A stretch of 37,901 bases of DNA from Ectothiorhodospiraceae bacterium WFHF3C12 (GTDB taxonomy: Bacteria; Pseudomonadota; Gammaproteobacteria; Nitrococcales; Nitrococcaceae). The notes beneath the pieces were generated by a model. It had not been told where the DNA came from. It did not search any database and was given only the letters and a program-made list of their open reading frames with translations. The position numbers and the translations under genes are program-made. The first letter of the stretch is position 1, and the number at the start of each line of letters is the position of its first letter. Of this stretch, positions 1 through 6,872 are shown piece after piece. Location of the stretch: positions 1 to 37,901 of the forward strand of contig JACDUA010000043.1 in the NCBI GenBank assembly GCA_013519935.1, read 5' to 3'.

Positions 1-220
1 CATCTGCCGGGCCCGCCCCTCGGTAGGGCTGGCCGCGGCGCTGCCCGGGCTGCTCGCCGGCTCCGCCTGCTGCGGGCCCGTCGTACTGATCGCGCTCGGG
101 TTGCCGGTGACGGCAACGGTGATGGGGCTGTTCGGCTGGCTTCTTCCGGTCGCGGCAGGTCTGCTCGCGGCCGCCCTCGTATACAACTTTCGGCAGGTGC
201 GCGCCACGGAAGTGCGCTAG
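1..220 (+). CDS. Membrane protein, C-terminal fragment (5' end outside window)
   Basis: An open frame enters from the left edge (first full codon at base 2) and stops at 218-220. It encodes about 72 residues with two hydrophobic segments and a short basic tail. A vicinal cysteine pair (GSACCGP) opens the first segment. Such a CC pair in a membrane helix recalls MerT/MerF-like metal transporters, but the fragment is too short to assign and I only note the resemblance. It converges on the hydrolase-OsmC gene with 17 bases between the two stop codons, and no terminator is visible between them. Confidence 0.6.
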   Translation, partial: ICRARPSVGLAAALPGLLAGSACCGPVVLIALGLPVTATVMGLFGWLLPVAAGLLAAALVYNFRQVRATEVR

Positions 221-237
221 CGCGCTGAACCCGGCGA

Positions 238-1452
238 TCAGCCGTCGCCGGATTTCGTGACCACGTTGACCTCCGAGTGCAGGGTCCGGTGTACGGGGCA
301 CTTCTCCGCGATCTCCAGAAGCCTGCCGCGCTGCTCGTCCGTGAGATCGCCTTCCAGGTAGACCCGCCGGCTGATCCGATCGAGCTGGCCATGGCCCGTC
401 TCGCATTCCGCGCAGTCGGAGGCGTGGATTTTCTCGTGATCCAGGGCCACCCGCACGCGCGTCAGGTTGAGGCCCTTTTGCCGGGCGTACATCCGGATGG
501 TCATCGTGGTGCAGGCACCGAGACCTGCCAGCAGGTAATCGTAGGGGCTGGGCCCACTGTCCATGCCCCCCACCGACTCCGGCTCATCGGCGAGCAGGTG
601 GTGGCGTCCGGCGCGCACGCGTTGCTGAAAGCGCCCGTTGTTGGTCTCCTCCACGAGAACCTGATCATCGCCGTCCGTGGTGGCCTCGGCGCCGTCCGGC
701 AGATATCGGGCCGCCCATGACGCCAGCACCGTGGCGGCGTACTCGGCATCGTTGCGGTTGGACAGCAGGTGGTCTGCGTTGTCCAGCGAGACGAAGCTCT
801 TCGGGTGTTTGGCGGCCTGGAAGATGGCCCGGGCATTATCCACGTCGACCACCGTATCCCGCGGAGAATGAAGGACGAGTAACGGCTTGCGCATCGCCGC
901 GAGTCGTTCATCCGGGTCATGGGCCCGGGCATCCTCGACGAAAGAGCGACGGATGCGAAACGGCCTGCCCGCGAGGTCGACGGTGACCTCACCCTCGCGC
1001 TCTATGTCGTCCACCCGCTGGCCGAGTTGACGCAGGACATGCTCCGCCTGGTAGGGGGCGCCGATCACGGCCACCGCCCGTACCTCGGGAAGATGGCCGG
1101 CAGCGCTCAGGGCGGCGGCCCCGCCGAGGCTGTGACCGACGAGAACGGAGATGGGGCGGTCGGTGTCCGCCATGAAGCGCGCGGCGGCTATGAGATCCTC
1201 GACATTGGAGCTGAAGCCCGTGTTGGCGAAGTCGCCCTCGCTGCCGCCCAGACCGGTGAAGTCGAAGCGCAGGGTGGCGATGCCGGCACGCGCCAGCGCC
1301 GCGGCGATGCGACCGGCGGAGCGGATGTCCTTGCCGCAGGTAAAACAATGGGCGAACAGTGCATAGGCCCTGGGTTCGCCGACGGGCCCGTCCAGCCTGG
1401 CCGCGAGCCGCTGGCCCTGGGTCCCCTCGAATTGCAGTTTCTGGCTGTTCAT
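238..1452 (-). CDS. Bifunctional alpha/beta hydrolase / OsmC family protein
   Basis: The 404-residue protein joins two domains. Residues ~1-255 are an alpha/beta hydrolase with the nucleophile elbow VGHSLGG (Ser108), a late Asp in [10 protein letters not shown] and a His in DNADHLL. Residues ~265-400 are an OsmC/Ohr-like domain with both peroxidatic-type cysteines, in GACTTMTIR and in EKCPVHRTL. The fusion and its length match the known hydrolase/OsmC family, thought to act on organic peroxides or thioesters in the cytoplasm; the substrate is unknown. The start is set at the Met of [10 protein letters not shown] because a purine-rich AGGGGGAAA lies just upstream; an open frame continues 47 codons further but has no family-like sequence. 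It is divergent from the YiiX-like gene across 139 bases. Confidence 0.9.
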   Translation of the reverse strand: MNSQKLQFEGTQGQRLAARLDGPVGEPRAYALFAHCFTCGKDIRSAGRIAAALARAGIATLRFDFTGLGGSEGDFANTGFSSNVEDLIAAARFMADTDRPISVLVGHSLGGAAALSAAGHLPEVRAVAVIGAPYQAEHVLRQLGQRVDDIEREGEVTVDLAGRPFRIRRSFVEDARAHDPDERLAAMRKPLLVLHSPRDTVVDVDNARAIFQAAKHPKSFVSLDNADHLLSNRNDAEYAATVLASWAARYLPDGAEATTDGDDQVLVEETNNGRFQQRVRAGRHHLLADEPESVGGMDSGPSPYDYLLAGLGACTTMTIRMYARQKGLNLTRVRVALDHEKIHASDCAECETGHGQLDRISRRVYLEGDLTDEQRGRLLEIAEKCPVHRTLHSEVNVVTKSGDG

Positions 1453-1591
1453 GCCGCTTTCCCCCTGATGCGAATCTTCACGCGGGCAGCATAGCGGGCC
1501 GGGCGTGGTGCTGGCCGTACGTAATCGCCGCAATGTCGCCGATGCGCCCGTTTGCCGATACTCGGGCTGAACTCGACGCTGGAGACGAGCC

Positions 1592-2365
1592 ATGTTGGGT
1601 AAAGTGGCAAGGCGCGTCGGGGGCGCGCTCGCCCGTTATCTGAGCTGCCCCCGGGATACCGGCGATTGGCCGAGCGTGCCGCCGGAATTGCTTGCCGCGA
1701 GCCTGCGGCCTGGCGACGTGCTGCTGGTGGACGGGTCCAGCCGCTTCAGTACCGCAATCAAGTACCTGACACAGTCCGGTTGGTCGCACGCGGCCCTTTG
1801 CGTGTCGGGGCAGAACGGCGCCGAGGCGCCCGTGCTGGTGGAGGCCGACGTGAACGAAGGCGTGCGCACGGTGGCGCTGAGCTTCTATGCTCAGAACCAC
1901 TGCCGCATCTGCCGGCCGCGGGGGTTGTCATCGTCCGACCTGGCGCGGGTAACCGGTTTCGCCCTCGCCCGCGTCGGCAATCAGTACGATTTACGCAACA
2001 TCGTTGACCTGGCCCGCTACCTGCTGCCGACGCCGCCCGTGCCCTCGCGCTGGCGCCGGCGCATGCTGGCCCTCGGCAGCGGCGACCCGACCCGGGCCAT
2101 CTGCTCGTCGCTGATCGCGCAGGCGTTCCAGTCGGTGCGGTATCCGATTCTCCCGGATCTCAGCCGGGCGTCCGGAACCGACCGCCGCAGTGGCGAATGC
2201 CGCCGCATGCTGCTGCAGATCCGGCATCACAGCCTGTTCACGCCACGCGACTTCGACGTCTCGCCGTATTTCGACGTCGTCAAGCCGATGCTGAGCGACG
2301 ATTTCGATCCCAAACGGCTGCGTTGGGCGGACGAGCCGACGGAGCATTCTGTTCCGGTTCAATGA
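1592..2365 (+). CDS. YiiX/YebB-like permuted papain-fold (NlpC/P60-type) protein
   Basis: The 257-residue protein shows the order of the permuted NlpC/P60 amidase fold: LRPGDVLLVDG opening the domain, His66 in GWSHAALCV, Glu84 in VEADVNEGV, and the putative nucleophile Cys171 in AICSSLIAQAF. Proteins of this kind (YiiX, YaeF and so-called lipo-like proteins) are predicted cysteine amidases or lipid-modifying hydrolases, with substrate usually unknown. No signal peptide is seen. GGAG stands about 8 bases before the ATG. A stop at 2363-2365 leads into a 388-base non-coding stretch. The family call is fairly safe, the activity is inferred. Confidence 0.8.
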   Translation: MLGKVARRVGGALARYLSCPRDTGDWPSVPPELLAASLRPGDVLLVDGSSRFSTAIKYLTQSGWSHAALCVSGQNGAEAPVLVEADVNEGVRTVALSFYAQNHCRICRPRGLSSSDLARVTGFALARVGNQYDLRNIVDLARYLLPTPPVPSRWRRRMLALGSGDPTRAICSSLIAQAFQSVRYPILPDLSRASGTDRRSGECRRMLLQIRHHSLFTPRDFDVSPYFDVVKPMLSDDFDPKRLRWADEPTEHSVPVQ

Positions 2366-2578
2366 TCCGTCGTCGAGGTGCCAGGGCTTTCACCCGCGCC
2401 CTCGGATCTGCGCCCGCCGGATCACGGCGCCGAATACGTGCAACTACGCATATCGGCAGGCATGGGGAGGATCTAGAGTAAGAAGCAGCTGGACGGGCCA
2501 GGGACCATGGAGCAGGTGCCACCGCCAGCGGATCGCGGTGCATGCCGTAAGCAAGCGATCCTCCCCGTAGTGTTGTTG

Positions 2579-2605
2579 GCGAGCGTCCCCCGCTCGCTTT
2601 TTTTT
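2579..2605 (+). terminator. Intrinsic terminator in the 2366-2753 gap
   Basis: A perfect 7-bp stem GCGAGCG / CGCTCGC with a 5-base loop is followed at once by eight T. This is a textbook Rho-independent terminator reading rightward. It lies about 215 bases past the YiiX-like stop, so it either ends a long 3' UTR or ends a separate short transcript from the gap. A second pairing, GGATCGC with GCGATCC, lies at about 2530-2561. Confidence 0.8.
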
Positions 2606-2658
2606 GTCTCGTGGTAACCCAAGTGCCGGCTCTCCGGCTGGTGCCAAACAAGTGTTAG

Positions 2659-2717
2659 ATACTTATAACAGGATAGTATTAAAAGTTTTCCAAGTATTCA
2701 TTTAGTATGCACATACT
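2659..2717 (+). promoter_or_regulatory. AT-rich promoter region with two dyads ahead of the sulfur operon
   Basis: This stretch is markedly AT-rich against its surroundings and directly precedes the rhodanese gene. It holds the perfect palindrome AGTATG-CA-CATACT at 2704-2717 and a second ATACT...AGTAT pair at 2659-2679, so four ATACT/AGTAT half-sites share one motif. This suits a dimeric repressor. Persulfide-sensing ArsR-type repressors (BigR/SqrR/YgaV) commonly guard rhodanese and YeeE operons, but no such gene is in the window and the link is inference. Confidence 0.45.
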
Positions 2718-2753
2718 CTCGCGTGTAGATGGGTAAACACCCCGGAGGCTCAA

Positions 2754-3710
2754 ATGAACACGCTCATCAGATTCGGTTTCTCGCTGCTGGCGGCGGTCAC
2801 GCTGGCGACGACCGCTGGCGCGGCCCCCGGGCCGCTGGTGGAAAGCGACTGGCTGAAGGACAATCTGCAGCGCGACGACCTTGTCGTCCTCGACGTGCGC
2901 AGCGCCATTGACGGCACGGATCGCGGCGGATTCGAGTCGGGTCATATTCCCGGCGCGGTGTATTCCAGCTATACGGGCGATCAGTGGCGTGTATCGGAAA
3001 ACGGCGTTCCGGGCAAGCTGCCGCCGGTGCAGTCCCTGGAGTCGCTGATCTCCGGGTTGGGTATCGACAACCAGGATACGGTGGTCGTGGTGCCCGCCGG
3101 CGTGGGCGAGACGGATTTCGGCAGCGCGGCCCGCGTGTACTGGACATTCAAGGTGCTCGGACACGACCGGGTGACCATCCTCAACGGCGGCCACGCCGGC
3201 TGGGTAGAGACCGGCGGTGAGATCGAGAAGGGTTGGAATGCGCCACAGAACGCGAGTTTCCAGGCCGATTTCCGCCCGGAGCTGCTGGCCACGCTGGAAG
3301 AGGTCAAACAGGCGGGCGACGGTTCGACCGCCCTCGTGGACGCCCGGCCCGAGCCCTTCTTCGAGGGTGACAAGAAGCACCCGGCGGCACGGGCGGCCGG
3401 CACCATCCCGGGCGCGGTGAATCTGCCCCACGAGGTCTTCGTGCAGAAGGGCACGGCCCGGTTCATTGATACCGCCGCCGTCGAGTCGCGGATCGCCGAG
3501 GCCGAGCTGGACAAGGACGCCTCCATCGTCAGCTTCTGCAACACCGGCCACTGGGCGGCCACCACCTGGTTCGCCCTCTCCGAGATCGGGGGCTACAGCA
3601 ACGTGACCCTCTACGACGGGTCCATGGTGGAGTGGAGCGCCGATGAGTCGCGGCCGCTGCAGGTGGCCAAGCGCGGGCTCTCCCGCATCCTCGACTACTT
3701 CACGAACTAG
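2754..3710 (+). CDS. Periplasmic sulfurtransferase with tandem rhodanese domains
   Basis: The 318-residue protein starts with a signal peptide (MNTLIRFGFS..., likely cleaved after TAGAA near residue 24), so it should act outside the cytoplasmic membrane. Residues ~30-155 form an inactive rhodanese domain without a loop cysteine. Residues ~175-310 form the catalytic domain with the active loop CNTGHW; Cys262 is the only cysteine in the protein. Thiosulfate or 3-mercaptopyruvate sulfurtransferases have this layout. A strong GGAGG precedes the ATG. The gene is 3 bases ahead of the YeeE-type transporter, so the pair probably forms an operon that produces and imports a sulfane sulfur or thiosulfate species. 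The donor cannot be read from sequence. Confidence 0.9.
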   Translation: MNTLIRFGFSLLAAVTLATTAGAAPGPLVESDWLKDNLQRDDLVVLDVRSAIDGTDRGGFESGHIPGAVYSSYTGDQWRVSENGVPGKLPPVQSLESLISGLGIDNQDTVVVVPAGVGETDFGSAARVYWTFKVLGHDRVTILNGGHAGWVETGGEIEKGWNAPQNASFQADFRPELLATLEEVKQAGDGSTALVDARPEPFFEGDKKHPAARAAGTIPGAVNLPHEVFVQKGTARFIDTAAVESRIAEAELDKDASIVSFCNTGHWAATTWFALSEIGGYSNVTLYDGSMVEWSADESRPLQVAKRGLSRILDYFTN

Positions 3711-3713
3711 GCC

Positions 3714-4946
3714 ATGGCCAGCACGACCCCCAACGCGGCGTATGGCGCCGAGAGTCCCACGGTCGACACCCCGCGTGTCGACCGTTTCATTGTAGGCCTG
3801 ACCCTGGCCTTCGCGGTCATCCTGGGCGGGCTGATCTACCTGGAGGCCCCCACGGACCGCGTCTGGCTGTTCCTGATCGGCGGGGGACTGGGTATCAGCC
3901 TGTACCACGCCGCCTTCGGATTCACCGCCGGCTGGCGCCGGTTCGTCGTCCACCGCCGCAGCGGCGGGCTGCGGGCGCAGCTGGTGTTGCTGGGCATTGC
4001 CACGGTGCTTTTCGTCCCGGTGCTGGGCAACCTGGAAGCCCTGGGCGTGGAGGCCAGCGGCGCGGTGGCGCCGGTGGGCCTGTCGCTGGTGGTTGGCTCC
4101 TTCATGTTCGGTTTCGGCATGCAGCTTGGCGGTGGCTGCGGGTCGGGGACCCTGTTCACCGTGGGGGCCGGCAACCGGCGCATGCTGATCACGCTGGCGT
4201 TTTTCATCGTGGGCTCGGTGTTGGGCACCTTTCATCTCCCCTGGTGGCTCGACCAGCCCGGGTTCGACCCGGTGAGCCTGTTGGCCCATCTGGGCGTGGG
4301 TGGTGCCGTCGCCGTGCAGCTGCTCGCCCTGGGCGCGCTGGCCTGGTGGTTGATGCGCCTGGAGCGCCGCCGCCACGGCGGCGTGGACCGGGTCCTTCTG
4401 AAGGGGCCGGACCGCTCGGTCGGCGCGACGCTTCTCACCGGGGGCTGGCCCCTGATGTGGGGCGCGGTGGCGCTAGCGTTGCTCAACCTGGCGACGCTGC
4501 TCATGGCCGGTTATCCCTGGGGCATCACTTTCGCGTTCGCCCTGTGGGGCGCCAAGGCGCTGGGTGCGGTCGGCGTGGATCTCTCACAGTGGGAGTTCTG
4601 GACCTGGGACTATCCCAGCCTGGCGCTGAGGGACAGCGTGCTGGTGAACGTGGTGTCCGTCATGGACTTCGGGTTGCTGCTGGGCGCGATGCTGGCGGCG
4701 GGGCTTGCCGGCCGGTTCAATCGTGCCAGCCGGAAGCCGCTGGATCTGGGCGGCGTCTCCAGCGCCGTGATCGGCGGCCTGGTGATGGGCTACGGGGCAC
4801 GGCTCGCCTTCGGCTGCAATATCGGCGCCATGTTCAGCGGCATCGCTTCGGCCAGCCTGCACGGCTGGATCTGGTTCGCCTGCGCCTTCGTTGGCTCGGC
4901 GCTCGCCATCCGGCTTCGCCCGCGCTTCGGGCTGGACAACGGTTAG
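3714..4946 (+). CDS. YeeE/YedE (TsuA-like) sulfur/thiosulfate transporter
   Basis: This is a 410-residue polytopic membrane protein with about ten hydrophobic segments. It carries the two signature repeats of the YeeE/YedE family: QLGGGCGSGTLFTVGAG (Cys near 142) and RLAFGCNIGAMFSGIAS (Cys near 368). In characterised TsuA these conserved cysteines relay thiosulfate through the membrane. The ATG follows the rhodanese stop by 3 bases, so translation is probably coupled. The partnership with a periplasmic rhodanese is common for this family. Substrate (thiosulfate, or another sulfur species) is inferred from family knowledge. Confidence 0.88.
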   Translation: MASTTPNAAYGAESPTVDTPRVDRFIVGLTLAFAVILGGLIYLEAPTDRVWLFLIGGGLGISLYHAAFGFTAGWRRFVVHRRSGGLRAQLVLLGIATVLFVPVLGNLEALGVEASGAVAPVGLSLVVGSFMFGFGMQLGGGCGSGTLFTVGAGNRRMLITLAFFIVGSVLGTFHLPWWLDQPGFDPVSLLAHLGVGGAVAVQLLALGALAWWLMRLERRRHGGVDRVLLKGPDRSVGATLLTGGWPLMWGAVALALLNLATLLMAGYPWGITFAFALWGAKALGAVGVDLSQWEFWTWDYPSLALRDSVLVNVVSVMDFGLLLGAMLAAGLAGRFNRASRKPLDLGGVSSAVIGGLVMGYGARLAFGCNIGAMFSGIASASLHGWIWFACAFVGSALAIRLRPRFGLDNG

Positions 4947-4955
4947 GTGAGTCCA

Positions 4956-5171
4956 ATGAACGCCATACGCGACTACAGCCGCTGGCGAATCATCGTGGTG
5001 CTGCTCGCCATGCTGGCCGCCATCCTGGTCGATCACCTCAACAGCAGCACTTTCGCCCGCAACAGCGGGCAGGCCGGGGTGCAGACCAGCTACTCCCAGC
5101 TGGACGACAGCGCCTGCGCCCCCTGCGGGGCGCCGTGCCCCTCCAGCCGGGAGCCGTCGCCCGGCCGTTAG
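4956..5171 (+). CDS. Small membrane-anchored cysteine-rich protein
   Basis: This is a 71-residue product with one hydrophobic N-terminal helix (RIIVVLLAMLAAILVDHL) and a short exported tail carrying a C-x2-C-x3-C cluster (ACAPCGAPC). The ATG at 4956 is preceded by AGGTGAG and follows the transporter stop by 9 bases, which suggests the third gene of the sulfur operon. I do not recognise a family. A sulfur-relay or metal-binding role next to rhodanese and TsuA is a guess from context. The last ~34 codons lie inside the duplicated block and recur at about 14149-14249 without a start or the membrane helix. Confidence 0.6.
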   Translation: MNAIRDYSRWRIIVVLLAMLAAILVDHLNSSTFARNSGQAGVQTSYSQLDDSACAPCGAPCPSSREPSPGR

Positions 5172-5336
5172 GCCGCGCGAACCGGACGTGCCCCAGCCAG
5201 CCGGGGCGGGGATTCGCGGGCCGGGCCCATTGCCGGGCCCGGCCGTTGCGGTAAGGTTATGCCCCGCCAGTCTCAGCGCAGGGCCAGCGCCGGGCGTCAG
5301 AAATCCAGTAGCTCCTTGGGCAGGCTCTTGTTTCGG
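5070..5336 (+). repeat. Direct repeat copy 1 flanking the aio island
   Basis: This block is near-identical to 14149-14420 in the same orientation. It holds the 3' half of the small cysteine-rich gene, a GC-rich palindrome and, read leftward, only the last ~10 codons of the zinc-ribbon gene (ending ELLDF in copy 2). Here the zinc-ribbon remnant breaks off at about 5336. Copy 2 has the opposite loss. The two copies bracket 8.8 kb containing the deacetylase and all aio genes. Confidence 0.85.
5219..5244. terminator. GC-rich palindrome, possible bidirectional terminator
   Basis: A perfect 10-bp inverted repeat (GGCCGGGCCC / GGGCCCGGCC) with a 6-base loop lies between the small cysteine-rich gene and the zinc-ribbon remnant. 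The second copy (14295-14320) has one change that keeps a G-U pair. There is no T tract, so termination is likely but not certain. Confidence 0.45.
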
Positions 5337-5421
5337 AATCGTTAGTGCGGGTGGGTCTACTGCAGCCTGCGCCAGACGCTGACTAACCTATTGCGCGCTT
5401 TGCCTTTGGACCGACCGGGCG

Positions 5422-6429
5422 TCAGCGATCCAGCCCGGAGAAGAACTGCCGGGTGTTCTCGGCCAGACTGTCCAGGTGATAGCCGCCTTCCTGGACCACC
5501 AGGACGGGCCAGGGCTGCTCGTGAAGGGCCCGGCCCAGGCGGTTGAAGCCCTCGGGGGTGACTGCGACCTTGGCCTGCGGGTCTTTTTCGTAGATATCGA
5601 ACCCGAGCGTGACGATGAGCACGTCGGGGCTGAACAGTCGGATGGCGTCCAGCGCCTCCCCGAGGCGCTCGAAGAACGCCGACTCCGGGGAGCCGTGGGG
5701 CATCGGCAGATTGATGTTGTAGCCCTCGCCGGGGCCGCTGCCGCGCTCATCCTCGAAACCGGTAACCACCGGGTAGAAATTGGTGGGATCGCCGTGAATG
5801 GAGACGTAGAGCACGTCGTCCCGCTCGTAGAAGATCTCCTGCACGCCCTGGCCGTGGTGCATGTCCGGGTCCAGGATAGCTACCCGCGGAAAGGTTGCCT
5901 GCAGCTCCATGGCCGCGATGGCGCCGTTGTTCAGGTAGCAAAAGCCGCCGGCGGCGTCATAGCGAGCATGGTGCCCCGGTGGCCGGCACAGGGCGTACGC
6001 CGCGGAAGCCCCGTCGATCAGCTCCCGGGCCGCCGAGACCGCCGTCTGGGCCGAGTAGTAGGCCGAGGACCAGGTATGCTCGCCGACGGGGCAGCTGCCA
6101 TCGGCCAGGTAGCGACCGGCCTCGGCCAGGATGCCGCGCAGCGGGTTCGGCGAACGCACGAAGATGTTGGACAGGACCTCCTTGCCCCAGTCCTGCGGCC
6201 AGCGGCGGTGAGCGGACTCCAGGAAGCGCAGATAGCCCAGGTCGTGCACCCGATTGATGGGCCGCATGCCGTGATCCGCCGGCTCGCTGACCGGAATGTC
6301 CAGGGATTCCAGACCTTCCATGATGCCCGAGCACCGGGCCGGTATTTCCTGGGGCTCGCGCATCTGACCCCGGTTCAGGTAGGTCAGGGGATGATGCTGG
6401 TCCTGCATGGAATGGAAATAGGCCTTCAT
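5422..6429 (-). CDS. Histone-deacetylase-family amidohydrolase (acetylpolyamine amidohydrolase-like)
   Basis: The 335-residue protein has all HDAC landmarks: RPPGHHA (His153-His154), GFCYLNN, the zinc-binding LDPDMHHGQG (Asp189, His191) and LGFDIYEKDP (third zinc ligand near 278). Length and the SIHGDP motif fit bacterial acetylpolyamine amidohydrolase or AcuC-like enzymes, which remove acyl groups from small amines or from proteins. The usual Asn of HHGNG is Gln here. I chose the ATG at 6427-6429; a TTG four codons earlier abuts the purine-rich AGAGG and is unlikely. The gene lies inside the repeat-bounded aio island and runs in the same direction as aioBA, but a repeat element separates them. 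No link of this enzyme to arsenic is known to me. Confidence 0.88.
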   Translation of the reverse strand: MKAYFHSMQDQHHPLTYLNRGQMREPQEIPARCSGIMEGLESLDIPVSEPADHGMRPINRVHDLGYLRFLESAHRRWPQDWGKEVLSNIFVRSPNPLRGILAEAGRYLADGSCPVGEHTWSSAYYSAQTAVSAARELIDGASAAYALCRPPGHHARYDAAGGFCYLNNGAIAAMELQATFPRVAILDPDMHHGQGVQEIFYERDDVLYVSIHGDPTNFYPVVTGFEDERGSGPGEGYNINLPMPHGSPESAFFERLGEALDAIRLFSPDVLIVTLGFDIYEKDPQAKVAVTPEGFNRLGRALHEQPWPVLVVQEGGYHLDSLAENTRQFFSGLDR

Positions 6430-6517
6430 GCCGTTCTTCAACCTCTGCTTTGCGGGCGCCGCCCCGGCGACAATGACCGCCCGCCGACTGCGACGGGCTG
6501 CCGCTTCAGCTTAACAG

Positions 6518-6703
6518 GCTAGCCCGCTTGTCTCACCGATACGCGAAGCGAGGGCGCGGAGATGGCGATCAAGACAAGGCACGGGAGAGTTCGGGCGCGC
6601 AGGCGTACTCGACAGTACGTCGAGCACCCGGACCGAGCGCAACGCAGCATTGACCGCCAGGTCCGCGGCCGCAGCCGTGAATCGGTGAGACAAGCGGGCT
6701 AGC
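6518..6703. repeat. 186-bp element with perfect 23-bp terminal inverted repeats (MITE/REP-like)
   Basis: The block begins GCTAGCCCGCTTGTCTCACC and ends with its exact reverse complement (6518-6540 against 6681-6703). The interior of 140 bases contains a further palindrome, CTCGAC-N5-GTCGAG at 6608-6624, and codes for nothing. Size and architecture fit a miniature inverted-repeat element or a chromosomal repeat family. It lies in the gap between aioA and the deacetylase gene. Confidence 0.8.
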
Positions 6704-6832
6704 TGGGTGAACGGCTTCCCCGGTGCCAAACGGGCCACGCCATCGCCAGGGAGCGTCGAAGGGTGCGGAGAGATCTCCCGGCACCGGAAATCCGGTGCGT
6801 CTGCAGGTGGAAGCGGGCGGAAGGGCTGGGCG

Positions 6833-6857
6833 GGAGCCGGCCGGAACGGCCGGCTCC
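6833..6857 (-). terminator. Stem-loop downstream of aioA
   Basis: A perfect 10-bp inverted repeat (GGAGCCGGCC / GGCCGGCTCC) with a 5-base loop begins 15 bases after the aioA stop. It lacks a T tract. A second small hairpin, GCACCGGA-AA-TCCGGTGC, is at 6781-6798. They probably end or protect the aioBA message. Confidence 0.5.
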
Positions 6858-6872
6858 ACCTTATACCGCCGG

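Noticed and set aside
2679-4376. Long minus-strand open frame (565 codons) over the rhodanese and transporter genes
   Set aside because: It is antisense to two clear family members, is rich in Gln/His/Gly/Arg without domain likeness and has no ribosome site. Such frames are a by-product of high GC.
5476-6522. Plus-strand open frame of 348 codons over the deacetylase gene
   Set aside because: Mirror frame of a strongly conserved enzyme; no recognisable motifs.
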